From Cycloclasticus sp. (lineage in GTDB: Bacteria > Pseudomonadota > Gammaproteobacteria > Methylococcales > Cycloclasticaceae), in contig DUCA01000223.1 in assembly GCA_012960055.1 (NCBI GenBank), forward strand, positions 1 through 9,225: a DNA stretch of 9,225 nt, written 5' to 3'. Below are positions 1 through 6,883 of this stretch, piece by piece (position 1 is the stretch's first letter; each line of letters starts with the position of its first letter). Below the pieces are notes generated by a model. It saw nothing but the letters and a program-made list of their open reading frames with translations, searched no databases and was not told where the DNA came from. Both the position numbers and the translations under genes were made by a program.

Positions 1-24
1 GAGGGCGTTTTTATGTGGGGTCGT

Positions 25-927
25 TTATTTAGACCGAGACCAAAAAGATGCCAGCAAGGAACCGCTTAAGTTGTGCCATAAAGAAAACAGCGCGCCGGGT
101 AACGCAGAGATGGGTGTAAAGTATTTAACAGCTAGCGCAACCGCTAAACCGGAATTTTGCATACCCACCTCTATTGCCAGTGTCTTACTGGTTTTTTATC
201 CGTCCCAAGTAGTCTCGGTAGCCAATAGCCAACGAATAAACCACAAGCGTTATGCAAGGCAACAGCGGCCATCAGTATCAAGCTAACTGAGCCTAAACAT
301 GATTGGTTTAAGGCCACGATAATAGCGATAATCAGCACGATAGAGAAAACAGAAATCAATGGAAACACGTGCCGTGTGGAGGCTAAAAAGCGCCCAAAGA
401 GTTGATTGATAATAACCCCAGCTGCGACCGGTAAAATAATGATATTTAAAATATCCATCAGCATTTTCATCGCAGGAACATCCAGCTGCTTACCTAGATA
501 TAACAGGCTGATGACGGGCGTTGCGATAACAGCTAATAGCGTTGACGCAGTGGTTATGGTGATGGATAAGGCCACATTACTTTTGGCTAAATAGCGATAA
601 CGTTGGACGCTGTGCCGCCGGGGCTAGCGCAACCAGCATCATACCGGTGGCGAGCATTAAGGGTAGCTGCAACCAGCTGGATATCGCCCAAGCGAAAAAA
701 GGCATGCATAAAAACTGTAACAGCAAGCTCAGCACAATTGGTTTGGGTGATTTTATAATGTTAAGAAAGTTAGACGCTTTAAGGCTGATGCCCATGCTAA
801 ACATCACTAGGCCAAGCAAAAAGAACAGACTTGGTTTCAGCGGTGTAAAAAGGCTGGGGGCAGCGTAAGCGAGGGCAGAAAACAGCACCGCCCATAAGGG
901 GAAAAGCCGCGTTGCTGTCTGTATCAT
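25..927 (-). pseudogene. Bile acid:sodium symporter (BASS) family transporter, frameshifted three times
   Basis: This is a multi-pass inner-membrane protein of the BASS family, which transports organic anions with sodium. The reading frame is split. The first part (927 to about 623) gives the hydrophobic N-terminal half, ending in TGMMLVALAP. A short stretch in a second frame (about 620-594) encodes GGTASNVIA. A third frame (593 to about 197) encodes YLAKSNVALS and the central helices. The original frame returns near 192 and encodes the conserved EVGMQNSGLAVALA and LFSLWHNLSG, stopping at 25. Each junction is repaired by adding one base: in the G run 620-623, near 593/594, and in the T run 192-197. 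The repaired protein would have about 301 residues, the normal family length, and both hallmark motifs (PGGTASN and EVGMQNSG) survive. The start lies 13 bp after the uvrA stop, behind a weak AGGCGA ribosome site, so it is probably cotranscribed with uvrA. It may be a recent pseudogene or carry sequencing errors. Confidence 0.85.
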
Positions 928-940
928 TTGTTGTCGCCTA

Positions 941-3781
941 TTATGCCGATTGGCTGACGTTGGTTTTAGCTAAAATACCTTTCAAATAGTGCCCAGTATG
1001 CGAAGCAGCGTTTTCAGCGACGGTTTCTGGCGTGCCCTCAGCAATGACTTGGCCGCCGCCATCGCCACCTTCTGGCCCAATATCAATAATCCAGTCAGCG
1101 GTTTTAATAACGTCTAGGTTGTGTTCAATAACCACCAACGTGTTGCCGTGATCCCGTAGCTTATGCAGCACAGCCAATAATTGCTTAATATCGGCAAAGT
1201 GTAAGCCCGTCGTCGGTTCGTCGAGAATATACAGCGTTTTCCCGGTGTCGCGTTTGGATAATTCTCGCGACAACTTGACGCGCTGAGCTTCACCACCAGA
1301 TAGCGTGACGGCGTTTTGCCCTAAGGTGATATACCCCAAACCCACTTCCATTAAGGTATGTAGCTTTCTGGAAATAACCGGAATGGCATCAAAAAATTGG
1401 GAGGCATCGTCCACGGTCATGGATAAAACTTCATGAATAGTTTTGCCTTTATAACGTACTTCTAAGGTTTCTCGGCTATAGCGTTGGCCTTTGCAGCTTT
1501 CACATTTAACGTATACGTCGGCGAGAAAGTGCATTTCAACCTTGATAACGCCATCACCCTTGCAAGTTTCGCAGCGCCCACCTTTAACATTAAAGCTGAA
1601 TCGCCCTGGCGTGTAGCCGCGTGAACGGGCTTCGGGTGTTGCGGCAAACAACTCGCGGATTGGGGTGAATAAACCGGTGTATGTGGCGGGGTTAGATCGC
1701 GGTGTTCGGCCAATTGGACTTTGGTCAATATCCACCACTTTGTCTAAATGCTCAAGCCCGTCAACACCGTCGTTAGCGGCAATCGGTAACGATGATTTAT
1801 TCAGAGCTTTTGCAACAGTGGGATACAAAGTTTCATTAATTAAGGTGGATTTACCCGAGCCTGAGACGCCAGTAACGCAAGTGAATAAGCCAATAGAAAT
1901 ATCGACTGTGACCTGTTTTAAATTGTTTGCACGGGCATTGTTAATGCGTAGCGACTTGGATGAATCAGCTTGATGGCGAATCGCCGGCACAGCGATAAAT
2001 TGTTGTCCGGATAGGTATTGCCCGGTGGTTGATTTTGGATTATTAATCACGTCTTGAGGCGTACCTTGAGCAATAATCTCACCGCCATGAATGCCGGCAT
2101 TGGGGCCAATGTCCACCACGTGGTCGGCGGCTAGAATCGCATCTTCATCGTGTTCCACCACAATCACCGTGTTGCCAATGTCGCGTAGGTGAAACAAGGT
2201 GTTAATCAAACGTTGGTTATCGCGTTGGTGCAAGCCAATTGAGGGCTCATCTAACACGTACATCACGCCGACAAGCCCGGCACCAATTTGGCTGGCGAGT
2301 CGAATCCGCTGTGCTTCGCCCCCGGATAGGGTGTCGGCGCTTCTGTCGAGCGATAAATAATCCAAACCGACGTTAATTAAGAACTCTAAACGGGCTTTAA
2401 TTTCTTTGACGATTTTCTTGGCGATTTCGCCACGGTGACCACTAAGTTGTAAGGATGAAAATAAATCACTAGTTTTTTGAATCGACAAGTGCGTAATGCT
2501 GGGCAAGCTGTGGCCGTCTACAAATACATGTCTGGCCGCTTTATTAAGTCGCTGTCCATAACAGTCGGGGCAAGATTTGCTGGATAAATATTTGGCCAAT
2601 TCATCGCGCACAGTGTTTGAATCGGTTTCGCGATAACGCCGCTCCATGCTGTTAATAATGCCTTCAAACGGGTGCTTACGTTGCATCGCTTCGCCTCGGC
2701 TATTGAGGGTGGTGAAGCTGATATCTTCGTCGCCGCTACCAAATAAAATAGCTTGCTGAATTTTGTCTGAATATGAATTGAACGGTTCTTCAGGGTCGAA
2801 ACGATAATGTTTGGCCAACGACATAATCATTTGGAAATAGTACATATTGCGCTTATCCCAGCCACGAATGGCGCCACCGGCAAGGCTGATGTCAGGGCTG
2901 TGCAGCACTTGCTCGGAGTTGATGTACTGTTTAATGCCTAGGCCATCGCAGCAGCTGCAAGCGCCTTTTGGGCTGTTGAATGAAAAACTACGTGGTTCTA
3001 ATTCACTGATGCTGTAGCCGCAGGTGGGGCAAGCAAATCGCGCTGAGAACAAAACTTCGCTCTCATCGTCCATGCTGCTAATAACCGCAATACCGTCGGT
3101 CAGTTTTAACGCCGTTTCAAATGATTCTGCGAGTCTAATGGATAAGTCATCACGAATTTTAAAGCGGTCGACAATCACCTCGATAGTGTGTTTTTTCTTC
3201 AGCTCTAAAGGTGGAGCGTCATCTAGTTCGACCACTTCACCGTCGATTCGTGCGCGAATGAAGCCTTGATTGCGTAAATCATTCAACACGTTGAAATGTT
3301 CGCCTTTGCGTTCTTGAACAACCGGTGCTAATAACATCCAGCGCTTTTCAGGGTTTAGGGCGAGCACAGAATCCACCATTTGGGTGACGGTTTGCGCCTC
3401 TAACGAGGCGCCATGGTCAGGGCATTGCGGCGTACCGGTCCTGGCGAACAATAGCCGCAGATAGTCATAAATTTCTGTGATGGTGCCAACGGTTGAACGC
3501 GGGTTATGTGAGGTGGATTTCTGTTCAATAGAAATAGCCGGTGACAGCCCTTCAATGTGGTCCACATCAGGTTTTTCCATAACCGATAAGAACTGGCGCG
3601 CGTAGGCTGACAGGGATTCTACATAACGGCGTTGGCCCTCCGCATAAATGGTGTCGAAAGCCAGTGACGATTTGCCAGACCCTGATAATCCAGTGATGAC
3701 AATCAGTTTGTCTCGCGGTAAATCGAGGTCAATGTCTTTTAAGTTGTGGGTGCGTGCACCGCGAATTTGAATAGTGTCCAT
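941..3781 (-). CDS. uvrA: UvrA, excinuclease ABC subunit A (nucleotide excision repair)
   Basis: UvrA is the cytoplasmic DNA-damage sensor of nucleotide excision repair. As an ATPase dimer it finds bulky lesions and loads UvrB. The 946 residues match the usual length (about 940). The first Walker A is GLSGSGKS at 31-38. The first zinc module has Cys251, Cys254, Cys275 and Cys278. The ABC signature LSGGEAQRIRLASQIG spans 485-500, followed by Walker B YVLDEPSIGLH. The second ATPase half has Walker A GVSGSGKS at 638-645, the zinc module Cys737, Cys740, Cys760 and Cys763, the signature LSGGEAQRVKLSREL at 827-841 and Walker B YILDEPTTGLH. All catalytic motifs are intact. The ATG at 3781 aligns with the family N-terminus (MDTIQIRGARTHNLK) and has an AGGCAG-type ribosome site. 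It diverges from yajR and is followed closely by the broken BASS gene. I see no good LexA operator upstream. Confidence 0.98.
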   Translation of the reverse strand: MDTIQIRGARTHNLKDIDLDLPRDKLIVITGLSGSGKSSLAFDTIYAEGQRRYVESLSAYARQFLSVMEKPDVDHIEGLSPAISIEQKSTSHNPRSTVGTITEIYDYLRLLFARTGTPQCPDHGASLEAQTVTQMVDSVLALNPEKRWMLLAPVVQERKGEHFNVLNDLRNQGFIRARIDGEVVELDDAPPLELKKKHTIEVIVDRFKIRDDLSIRLAESFETALKLTDGIAVISSMDDESEVLFSARFACPTCGYSISELEPRSFSFNSPKGACSCCDGLGIKQYINSEQVLHSPDISLAGGAIRGWDKRNMYYFQMIMSLAKHYRFDPEEPFNSYSDKIQQAILFGSGDEDISFTTLNSRGEAMQRKHPFEGIINSMERRYRETDSNTVRDELAKYLSSKSCPDCYGQRLNKAARHVFVDGHSLPSITHLSIQKTSDLFSSLQLSGHRGEIAKKIVKEIKARLEFLINVGLDYLSLDRSADTLSGGEAQRIRLASQIGAGLVGVMYVLDEPSIGLHQRDNQRLINTLFHLRDIGNTVIVVEHDEDAILAADHVVDIGPNAGIHGGEIIAQGTPQDVINNPKSTTGQYLSGQQFIAVPAIRHQADSSKSLRINNARANNLKQVTVDISIGLFTCVTGVSGSGKSTLINETLYPTVAKALNKSSLPIAANDGVDGLEHLDKVVDIDQSPIGRTPRSNPATYTGLFTPIRELFAATPEARSRGYTPGRFSFNVKGGRCETCKGDGVIKVEMHFLADVYVKCESCKGQRYSRETLEVRYKGKTIHEVLSMTVDDASQFFDAIPVISRKLHTLMEVGLGYITLGQNAVTLSGGEAQRVKLSRELSKRDTGKTLYILDEPTTGLHFADIKQLLAVLHKLRDHGNTLVVIEHNLDVIKTADWIIDIGPEGGDGGGQVIAEGTPETVAENAASHTGHYLKGILAKTNVSQSA

Positions 3782-3812
3782 CTGCCTGTCTAATTGTTGT
3801 GCTAAACCTGTT

Positions 3813-3842
3813 AATATACCCCCCTTTTAACGGGCTAGGCAA
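3813..3842 (-). promoter_or_regulatory. Candidate sigma-70 promoter for uvrA
   Basis: On the minus strand TTGCCT (3842-3837, four of six matches to TTGACA) is followed after 18 bp by TATATT (3818-3813, five of six matches to TATAAT). Transcription would begin near 3806, about 25 bases before the uvrA ATG at 3781. The spacer contains a run of six G. This is inferred from the motif match and position only. Confidence 0.45.
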
Positions 3843-3879
3843 CGTAATTATGGCTGATTCATCAAGGGGGGCATCAACA

Positions 3880-5229
3880 ATGAGTACGGACGAGAGGAGG
3901 GCAAGCTTAGGCTTAGCGGGTATCTTTTCTATGCGCATGCTCGGTTTGTTTATGATTTTGCCGGTGATGTCTTTGTACACGGCAGACCTAGACGGCATAA
4001 CGCCCTTATTGCTGGGTTTGGCGATTAGTGTTTATGGCTTAACTCAGGCCTTATTACAAATCCCCTTTGGTTTGATGTCGGATCGTTTCGGACGTAAGAA
4101 AATTATTACCATTGGTTTATTGATATTTGTTTTGGGTAGCATTGTGGCGGCGATGTCGACGACGATTTACGGCATTATTATCGGTCGCGCTCTACAAGGC
4201 AGTGGTGCGGTGGCCGCGGCAGTGATGGCGTTGGCGGCGGATTTGACGCGAGAGCAAAACCGCACAAAAATCATGGCAACGATTGGTATCAGTATCGGTA
4301 TATCCTTTGGCATCGCGATGGTGATTGGGCCGGTGTTGGCCTCGTTTGTTGGCCTATCGGGTATTTTTTGGTTTACCGCCATACTGGCGACGTGTGGTAT
4401 CGTTATTTTGCATAAGGTGGTGCCGCAACCGAAAGAATTATCTGTGCATAAGGACGCAGAACCCATTCCTGCGTTAATGGGTAGAGTGTTAAACGATGGT
4501 CAATTGCTACGTCTTGATTTCGGTATTTTTTGCTTGCATTTGGTGATGACAGCGATGTTTGTCGTGTTGCCTTTATTAATGCGAGACAAACTGGGCATTG
4601 CGGCGGAAGATCATTGGATGGTTTATCTGCCGGTATTGGGCTTGTCGGTTGTCGCCATGGTGCCGTTCATTATTATCGCGGAAAAAAAGCGCAAGATGAA
4701 AGCGGTGTTTGTCGCTGCGGTTGCTACCTTGTCTGTCGCCAGTTACGGTTTGTATTTGTTCAGTGACGGCCTATGGGGCATGGTTGCGGCGTTATTTGTC
4801 TTCTTTACCGCGTTTAATTTGCTGGAAGCGACGTTACCATCATTGATTTCAAAAATAGCCTTTGCTGGTGGTAAAGGAACGGCAATGGGCGTCTACTCAA
4901 GCTCGCAGTTTTTTGGCGCGTTTGGTGGTGGATTGATGGGCGGTTTTGTGTGGAGCAGTTATGGCATGGCCAATGTATTTTTGGTTTGTGCGGTTATTTT
5001 GTTTGTCTGGTTTATGGTTGCGCTGGGCATGAAGTCGCCACGGCATATGAGCAGTTTGTTGAGGCACATAGAGATTGAAACAGACGCGCAAGCGAAAGAA
5101 ATAACTGATAAGCTATTAGCGGTAAAAGGCGTTCTAGATGTAGGTATTTCAGTCGATGATTCAACCGCTTATCTGAAAGTGGATAATGAATTGTTAGATG
5201 AGAAAGAGTTAGACGCGATTATTTCTTAA
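3880..5229 (+). CDS. yajR: YajR-like MFS transporter with C-terminal YAM domain
   Basis: This is an inner-membrane major facilitator, presumed proton-driven drug/metabolite antiporter; the natural substrate of YajR is not established. From the ATG at 3880 it has 449 residues (E. coli YajR is about 454). The N-terminus (ERRASLGLAGIFSMRMLGLF) resembles that of YajR. MFS motif A is visible as GLMSDRFGRKK (64-74), then GRALQGSGAV (102-111) and DLTREQNRTK (121-130), a stretch strongly conserved in YajR. About twelve hydrophobic segments follow, then SLISK and GKGTAMGVYSSSQFFGAFGG. Residues about 392-449 form the soluble ferredoxin-like YAM domain typical of this subfamily. The start at 3880 is preferred because AAGGGGGG at 3864-3871 sits 8 bases upstream. 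ATG 3850 (459 residues) and GTG 3799 are in frame but less well supported. It diverges from uvrA; ssb follows after 44 bp, suggesting joint transcription. Confidence 0.92.
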   Translation: MSTDERRASLGLAGIFSMRMLGLFMILPVMSLYTADLDGITPLLLGLAISVYGLTQALLQIPFGLMSDRFGRKKIITIGLLIFVLGSIVAAMSTTIYGIIIGRALQGSGAVAAAVMALAADLTREQNRTKIMATIGISIGISFGIAMVIGPVLASFVGLSGIFWFTAILATCGIVILHKVVPQPKELSVHKDAEPIPALMGRVLNDGQLLRLDFGIFCLHLVMTAMFVVLPLLMRDKLGIAAEDHWMVYLPVLGLSVVAMVPFIIIAEKKRKMKAVFVAAVATLSVASYGLYLFSDGLWGMVAALFVFFTAFNLLEATLPSLISKIAFAGGKGTAMGVYSSSQFFGAFGGGLMGGFVWSSYGMANVFLVCAVILFVWFMVALGMKSPRHMSSLLRHIEIETDAQAKEITDKLLAVKGVLDVGISVDDSTAYLKVDNELLDEKELDAIIS

Positions 5230-5236
5230 TAAAAAC

Positions 5237-5253
5237 CACCTTATTTTAAGGTG
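5237..5253 (+). other. Short perfect hairpin between yajR and ssb
   Basis: CACCTTA (5237-5243) and TAAGGTG (5247-5253) are perfect inverted repeats around a TTT loop, seven bases after the yajR stop. No U-run follows, so this is not a standard intrinsic terminator. It could be a weak attenuator, an RNA-processing or stability element, or chance. The ssb ribosome site GGAG (5264-5267) begins ten bases downstream and stays outside the stem. Confidence 0.5.
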
Positions 5254-5273
5254 TAGATAATTTGGAGCACGAC

Positions 5274-5726
5274 ATGGCGAGTAGAGGCGTAAACAAAGTA
5301 ATTTTAGTGGGTAATTTAGGTAAAGACCCTGAAACGAGATACATGCCGAGCGGCGGCGCGGTTACTAATATCACCGTGGCTACCTCAGAAACCTGGAAAG
5401 ATAAAAATACTGGCGAGCAAAAAGAACAAACGGAATGGCACCGAGTGGCGTTCTTTAATCGTTTGGCGGAAATTGCCGGTGAATACCTTAAGAAAGGTTC
5501 AAAGGTGTATATCGAAGGCTCACTACACACGCGTAAATGGCAAGATCAAAATGGTCAAGATCGATATACCACGGAAATTAAAGCCAGCACCATGCAAATG
5601 CTAGACAGCCGAGGTGGCTCAGCAGATTTTTCTCCGGCAGCGTCTAAACCGAGTAATTTCTCATCAGCGCCAGCGCAGCCAACGACGGCGGCAATGGATG
5701 ATTTTGACGATGATATTCCGTTTTAA
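5274..5726 (+). CDS. ssb: Single-stranded DNA-binding protein SSB
   Basis: SSB is a homotetramer that coats single-stranded DNA during replication, repair and recombination, and recruits partner proteins through its acidic tail. The protein has 150 residues. The OB fold spans about 4-110, with RGVNKVILVGNLGKDPE at the start. The aromatic residues expected to stack on DNA are present: Trp41, Trp55, Phe61 and Trp89 (the last in TRKWQDQNGQDRYTTE). A short Ser/Ala/Pro-rich linker (about 114-140) leads to the canonical tip DFDDDIPF. The linker is shorter than in the 178-residue E. coli protein. The ATG at 5274 has GGAG six bases upstream and matches the family N-terminus; the in-frame TTG at 5262 overlaps that ribosome site and is rejected. 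It is probably transcribed with yajR and possibly also from its own promoter, and it ends at a strong terminator. Confidence 0.97.
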   Translation: MASRGVNKVILVGNLGKDPETRYMPSGGAVTNITVATSETWKDKNTGEQKEQTEWHRVAFFNRLAEIAGEYLKKGSKVYIEGSLHTRKWQDQNGQDRYTTEIKASTMQMLDSRGGSADFSPAASKPSNFSSAPAQPTTAAMDDFDDDIPF

Positions 5727-5805
5727 TAAATACCATCGAGCATAATGCAAAGAAACTATAAAGCATGGTGTTGCAAAAAGATTATAAATCTAACGTGTTA
5801 AGTTT

Positions 5806-5832
5806 AAAAAGCCCTGATTTTCAGGGCTTTTT
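5806..5832. terminator. Strong palindromic intrinsic terminator after ssb
   Basis: AAAAAGCCCTGA (5806-5817) pairs perfectly with TCAGGGCTTTTT (5821-5832) around a TTT loop, giving a 12-bp stem with a GC-rich centre, an A-run before and a U-run after. It lies 80 bases after the ssb stop. The symmetry would allow it to work on either strand, but only the plus-strand operon ends here. Confidence 0.9.
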
Positions 5833-5833
5833 A

Positions 5834-5862
5834 ATGTCATCTGATATTTCTATCTTTATAAT
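5834..5862 (+). promoter_or_regulatory. Candidate sigma-70 promoter for the 164-residue gene
   Basis: A perfect TATAAT at 5857-5862 lies 17 bp after ATGTCA at 5834-5839 (four of six matches to TTGACA), just behind the ssb terminator. Transcription would begin near 5869, about 26 bases before the ATG at 5895. The combination of terminator then promoter supports a new transcription unit here. Confidence 0.5.
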
Positions 5863-5894
5863 AATCAGTTCAAATTGAATACACATTCCATACT

Positions 5895-6389
5895 ATGCCG
5901 TCATCTAATCAAATTCAGCCAGATTGGCTAAGTCCAGAAGAGTACCAAATGATTGTAGCTCCGTCCTTGAAGGTGTCTGCTGAATTAGCCGCGAGTCGTG
6001 GCGACCCGAAGCTATTTCAAGACTTACCCAGCATGCTGTGTTTGATGTACTTGGTTAGCAGCTTGAAAGATTATTATATTGATGAGTGGGCGCTAGTCAG
6101 CGGAATGTCTAACGAAGAGTCGTTACATAAAGCGCCAGAAGCGGCGTGCATGATGGTGCTAACCGAAGGTAACGTTGCTAAAAGCGAATTGGGCTCGATG
6201 ATTAGTGCACTGAATAGAGCGTATCAGCAGGTTAAAGCGGAGGACGTATGCATTGCAGCGGATGTCGACTTGAAAAGCGCGTGGGAGGCCATGAAGAAGG
6301 GTGAACACGAGCAGTTTTTGGTGCAATTAGAGCAAGCGGCTAAAAAGTTTGTACAATCGCTGAACCGATGGGAAAAAGTACGAATTTAA
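5895..6389 (+). CDS. Unrecognised 164-residue soluble protein
   Basis: I do not recognise this protein. It has no signal peptide or convincing membrane segment and looks mostly helical. Residues 11-32 carry WLSPEEYQMIVAP; a leucine/methionine-rich stretch at 44-58 (LPSMLCLMYLVSSLKDY) may be a buried helix; the C-terminal third (about 128-160) is charged and amphipathic (DLKSAWEAMKKGEHEQ, then FLVQLEQAAKKFVQSLNRW). Cysteines at 49, 85 and 119 are spread out and do not form a metal motif. The ATG at 5895 is the obvious start, but no Shine-Dalgarno sequence precedes it. It stands alone between the ssb terminator and a weaker hairpin plus U-run after its stop, with a candidate promoter of its own. 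Codon use resembles its neighbours, so I believe it is a real chromosomal gene. I infer no function. Confidence 0.75.
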   Translation: MPSSNQIQPDWLSPEEYQMIVAPSLKVSAELAASRGDPKLFQDLPSMLCLMYLVSSLKDYYIDEWALVSGMSNEESLHKAPEAACMMVLTEGNVAKSELGSMISALNRAYQQVKAEDVCIAADVDLKSAWEAMKKGEHEQFLVQLEQAAKKFVQSLNRWEKVRI

Positions 6390-6420
6390 TGAGTTGTTTT
6401 AACTTAATGGTTTTTTGTGT

Positions 6421-6445
6421 GTAACCAAGGGTTACCGTCTTTTTT
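6421..6445 (+). terminator. Weak candidate terminator after the 164-residue gene
   Basis: GTAACC (6421-6426) pairs with GGTTAC (6430-6435) around an AAG loop. Four bases later a run of six T (6440-6445) follows. The stem is only 6 bp and not directly joined to the U-run, so termination may be partial. Confidence 0.45.
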
Positions 6446-6447
6446 AT

Positions 6448-6474
6448 TTGATAGAAATAAGTTAGTCATATTAT
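6448..6474 (+). promoter_or_regulatory. Weak candidate promoter for the 113-residue gene
   Basis: TTGATA (6448-6453, five of six) and TATTAT (6469-6474, five of six) are separated by 15 bp, shorter than the preferred 17. The pair starts right after the candidate terminator U-run and ends 26 bases before the ATG at 6501. The region is AT-rich, so chance matches are likely. Confidence 0.3.
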
Positions 6475-6500
6475 TTAAAGCAGTTCAACAGGAGTAACTG

Positions 6501-6842
6501 ATGAAATTAAAAGACTTGCTAGGACAATGGAGTGTGGGGGCTTCCTCTGCATTAACAACAGATGAGCACTGTTCAATTCGATTGCCGTTGCATGACGTGG
6601 TTCGATTGCTTGCTTTTGCGGAAATGTACCCGAATAAAACAGAGGCACAGATTATTACCGACCTGCTAAACGCATCATTGGATGGTTTAGAGGAAGCCTT
6701 ACCGTATGTTCAAGGTAACGAGGTAGTTGGTGAAGATGAATTTGGCAATCCAATCTATAACGATGCGGGCCTAACACCGGTATTTAGTGACTTGAAAAAG
6801 AAGTATAGCGACGTGCTCGCACAGAAAGCTAGCGTTGCTTAA
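6501..6842 (+). CDS. Small conserved-type protein with ribbon-helix-helix-like core
   Basis: This is a 113-residue cytoplasmic protein with no signal peptide or membrane helix. The ATG at 6501 has an excellent ribosome site (AGGAG, six bases upstream). It resembles, from memory, a gammaproteobacterial family that databases label 'pilin assembly protein' or 'type 1 pili tip component'; I cannot confirm this and nothing here looks like a pilus subunit. Residues 24-66 follow a strand-helix-turn-helix plan: a short strand (CSIRLPLHD), a helix (VVRLLAFAEMY), a PNKTEAQ turn, and a second helix (IITDLLNASLDGLEEAL). That is the ribbon-helix-helix pattern of DNA-binding proteins. The tail carries an acidic segment (QGNEVVGEDEFGNPIYND) and a Lys-rich end. 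It sits 111 bp after the 164-residue gene and 41 bp before the transglycosylase-like lipoprotein, with which it may be cotranscribed. Confidence 0.8.
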   Translation: MKLKDLLGQWSVGASSALTTDEHCSIRLPLHDVVRLLAFAEMYPNKTEAQIITDLLNASLDGLEEALPYVQGNEVVGEDEFGNPIYNDAGLTPVFSDLKKKYSDVLAQKASVA

Positions 6843-6872
6843 TGTTTGTAGCATAAACCTCTAAGCAATGCT
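6831..6872 (+). other. Inverted repeat across the 113-residue gene's stop codon
   Basis: AGCGTTGCTTA (6831-6841) and TAAGCAATGCT (6862-6872) can pair over 11 positions in RNA, ten Watson-Crick plus one G-U, closing a 20-base loop. The left arm includes the first two bases of the stop codon and the right arm ends 11 bases before the next ATG (6884). No U-run follows. It could be an RNA stability or translation-coupling element. Confidence 0.4.
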
Positions 6873-6883
6873 GGTATAACATA

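Noticed and set aside
1..24. Possible feature at the left edge
   Set aside because: The 24 bases beyond the BASS stop contain no hairpin or coding signal that I can support.
1665..1973. Plus-strand ORF inside uvrA, and similar overlapping frames within uvrA, yajR and ssb
   Set aside because: These are antisense or out-of-frame shadows of strongly supported genes, with no start signals or recognisable domains.
3808..3824. SOS (LexA) operator before uvrA
   Set aside because: Only a left half resembling CTGT-TAATATA is present; the right half is a C run, so no dyad exists.
3799..3879. Longer N-terminus for the YajR-like protein from GTG 3799 or ATG 3850
   Set aside because: The extra residues do not resemble the family, GTG 3799 lies almost at the uvrA start, and ATG 3880 has a strong ribosome site at 3864-3871. 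ATG 3850 remains possible but less likely.
5262..5273. TTG start four codons before ssb ATG
   Set aside because: It overlaps the GGAG ribosome site that serves ATG 5274, and the family N-terminus fits MASRGVNKV.
5743..5799. An 18-codon ORF between ssb and its terminator
   Set aside because: No ribosome site, very short, AT-rich, and nothing about its residues suggests a real peptide.
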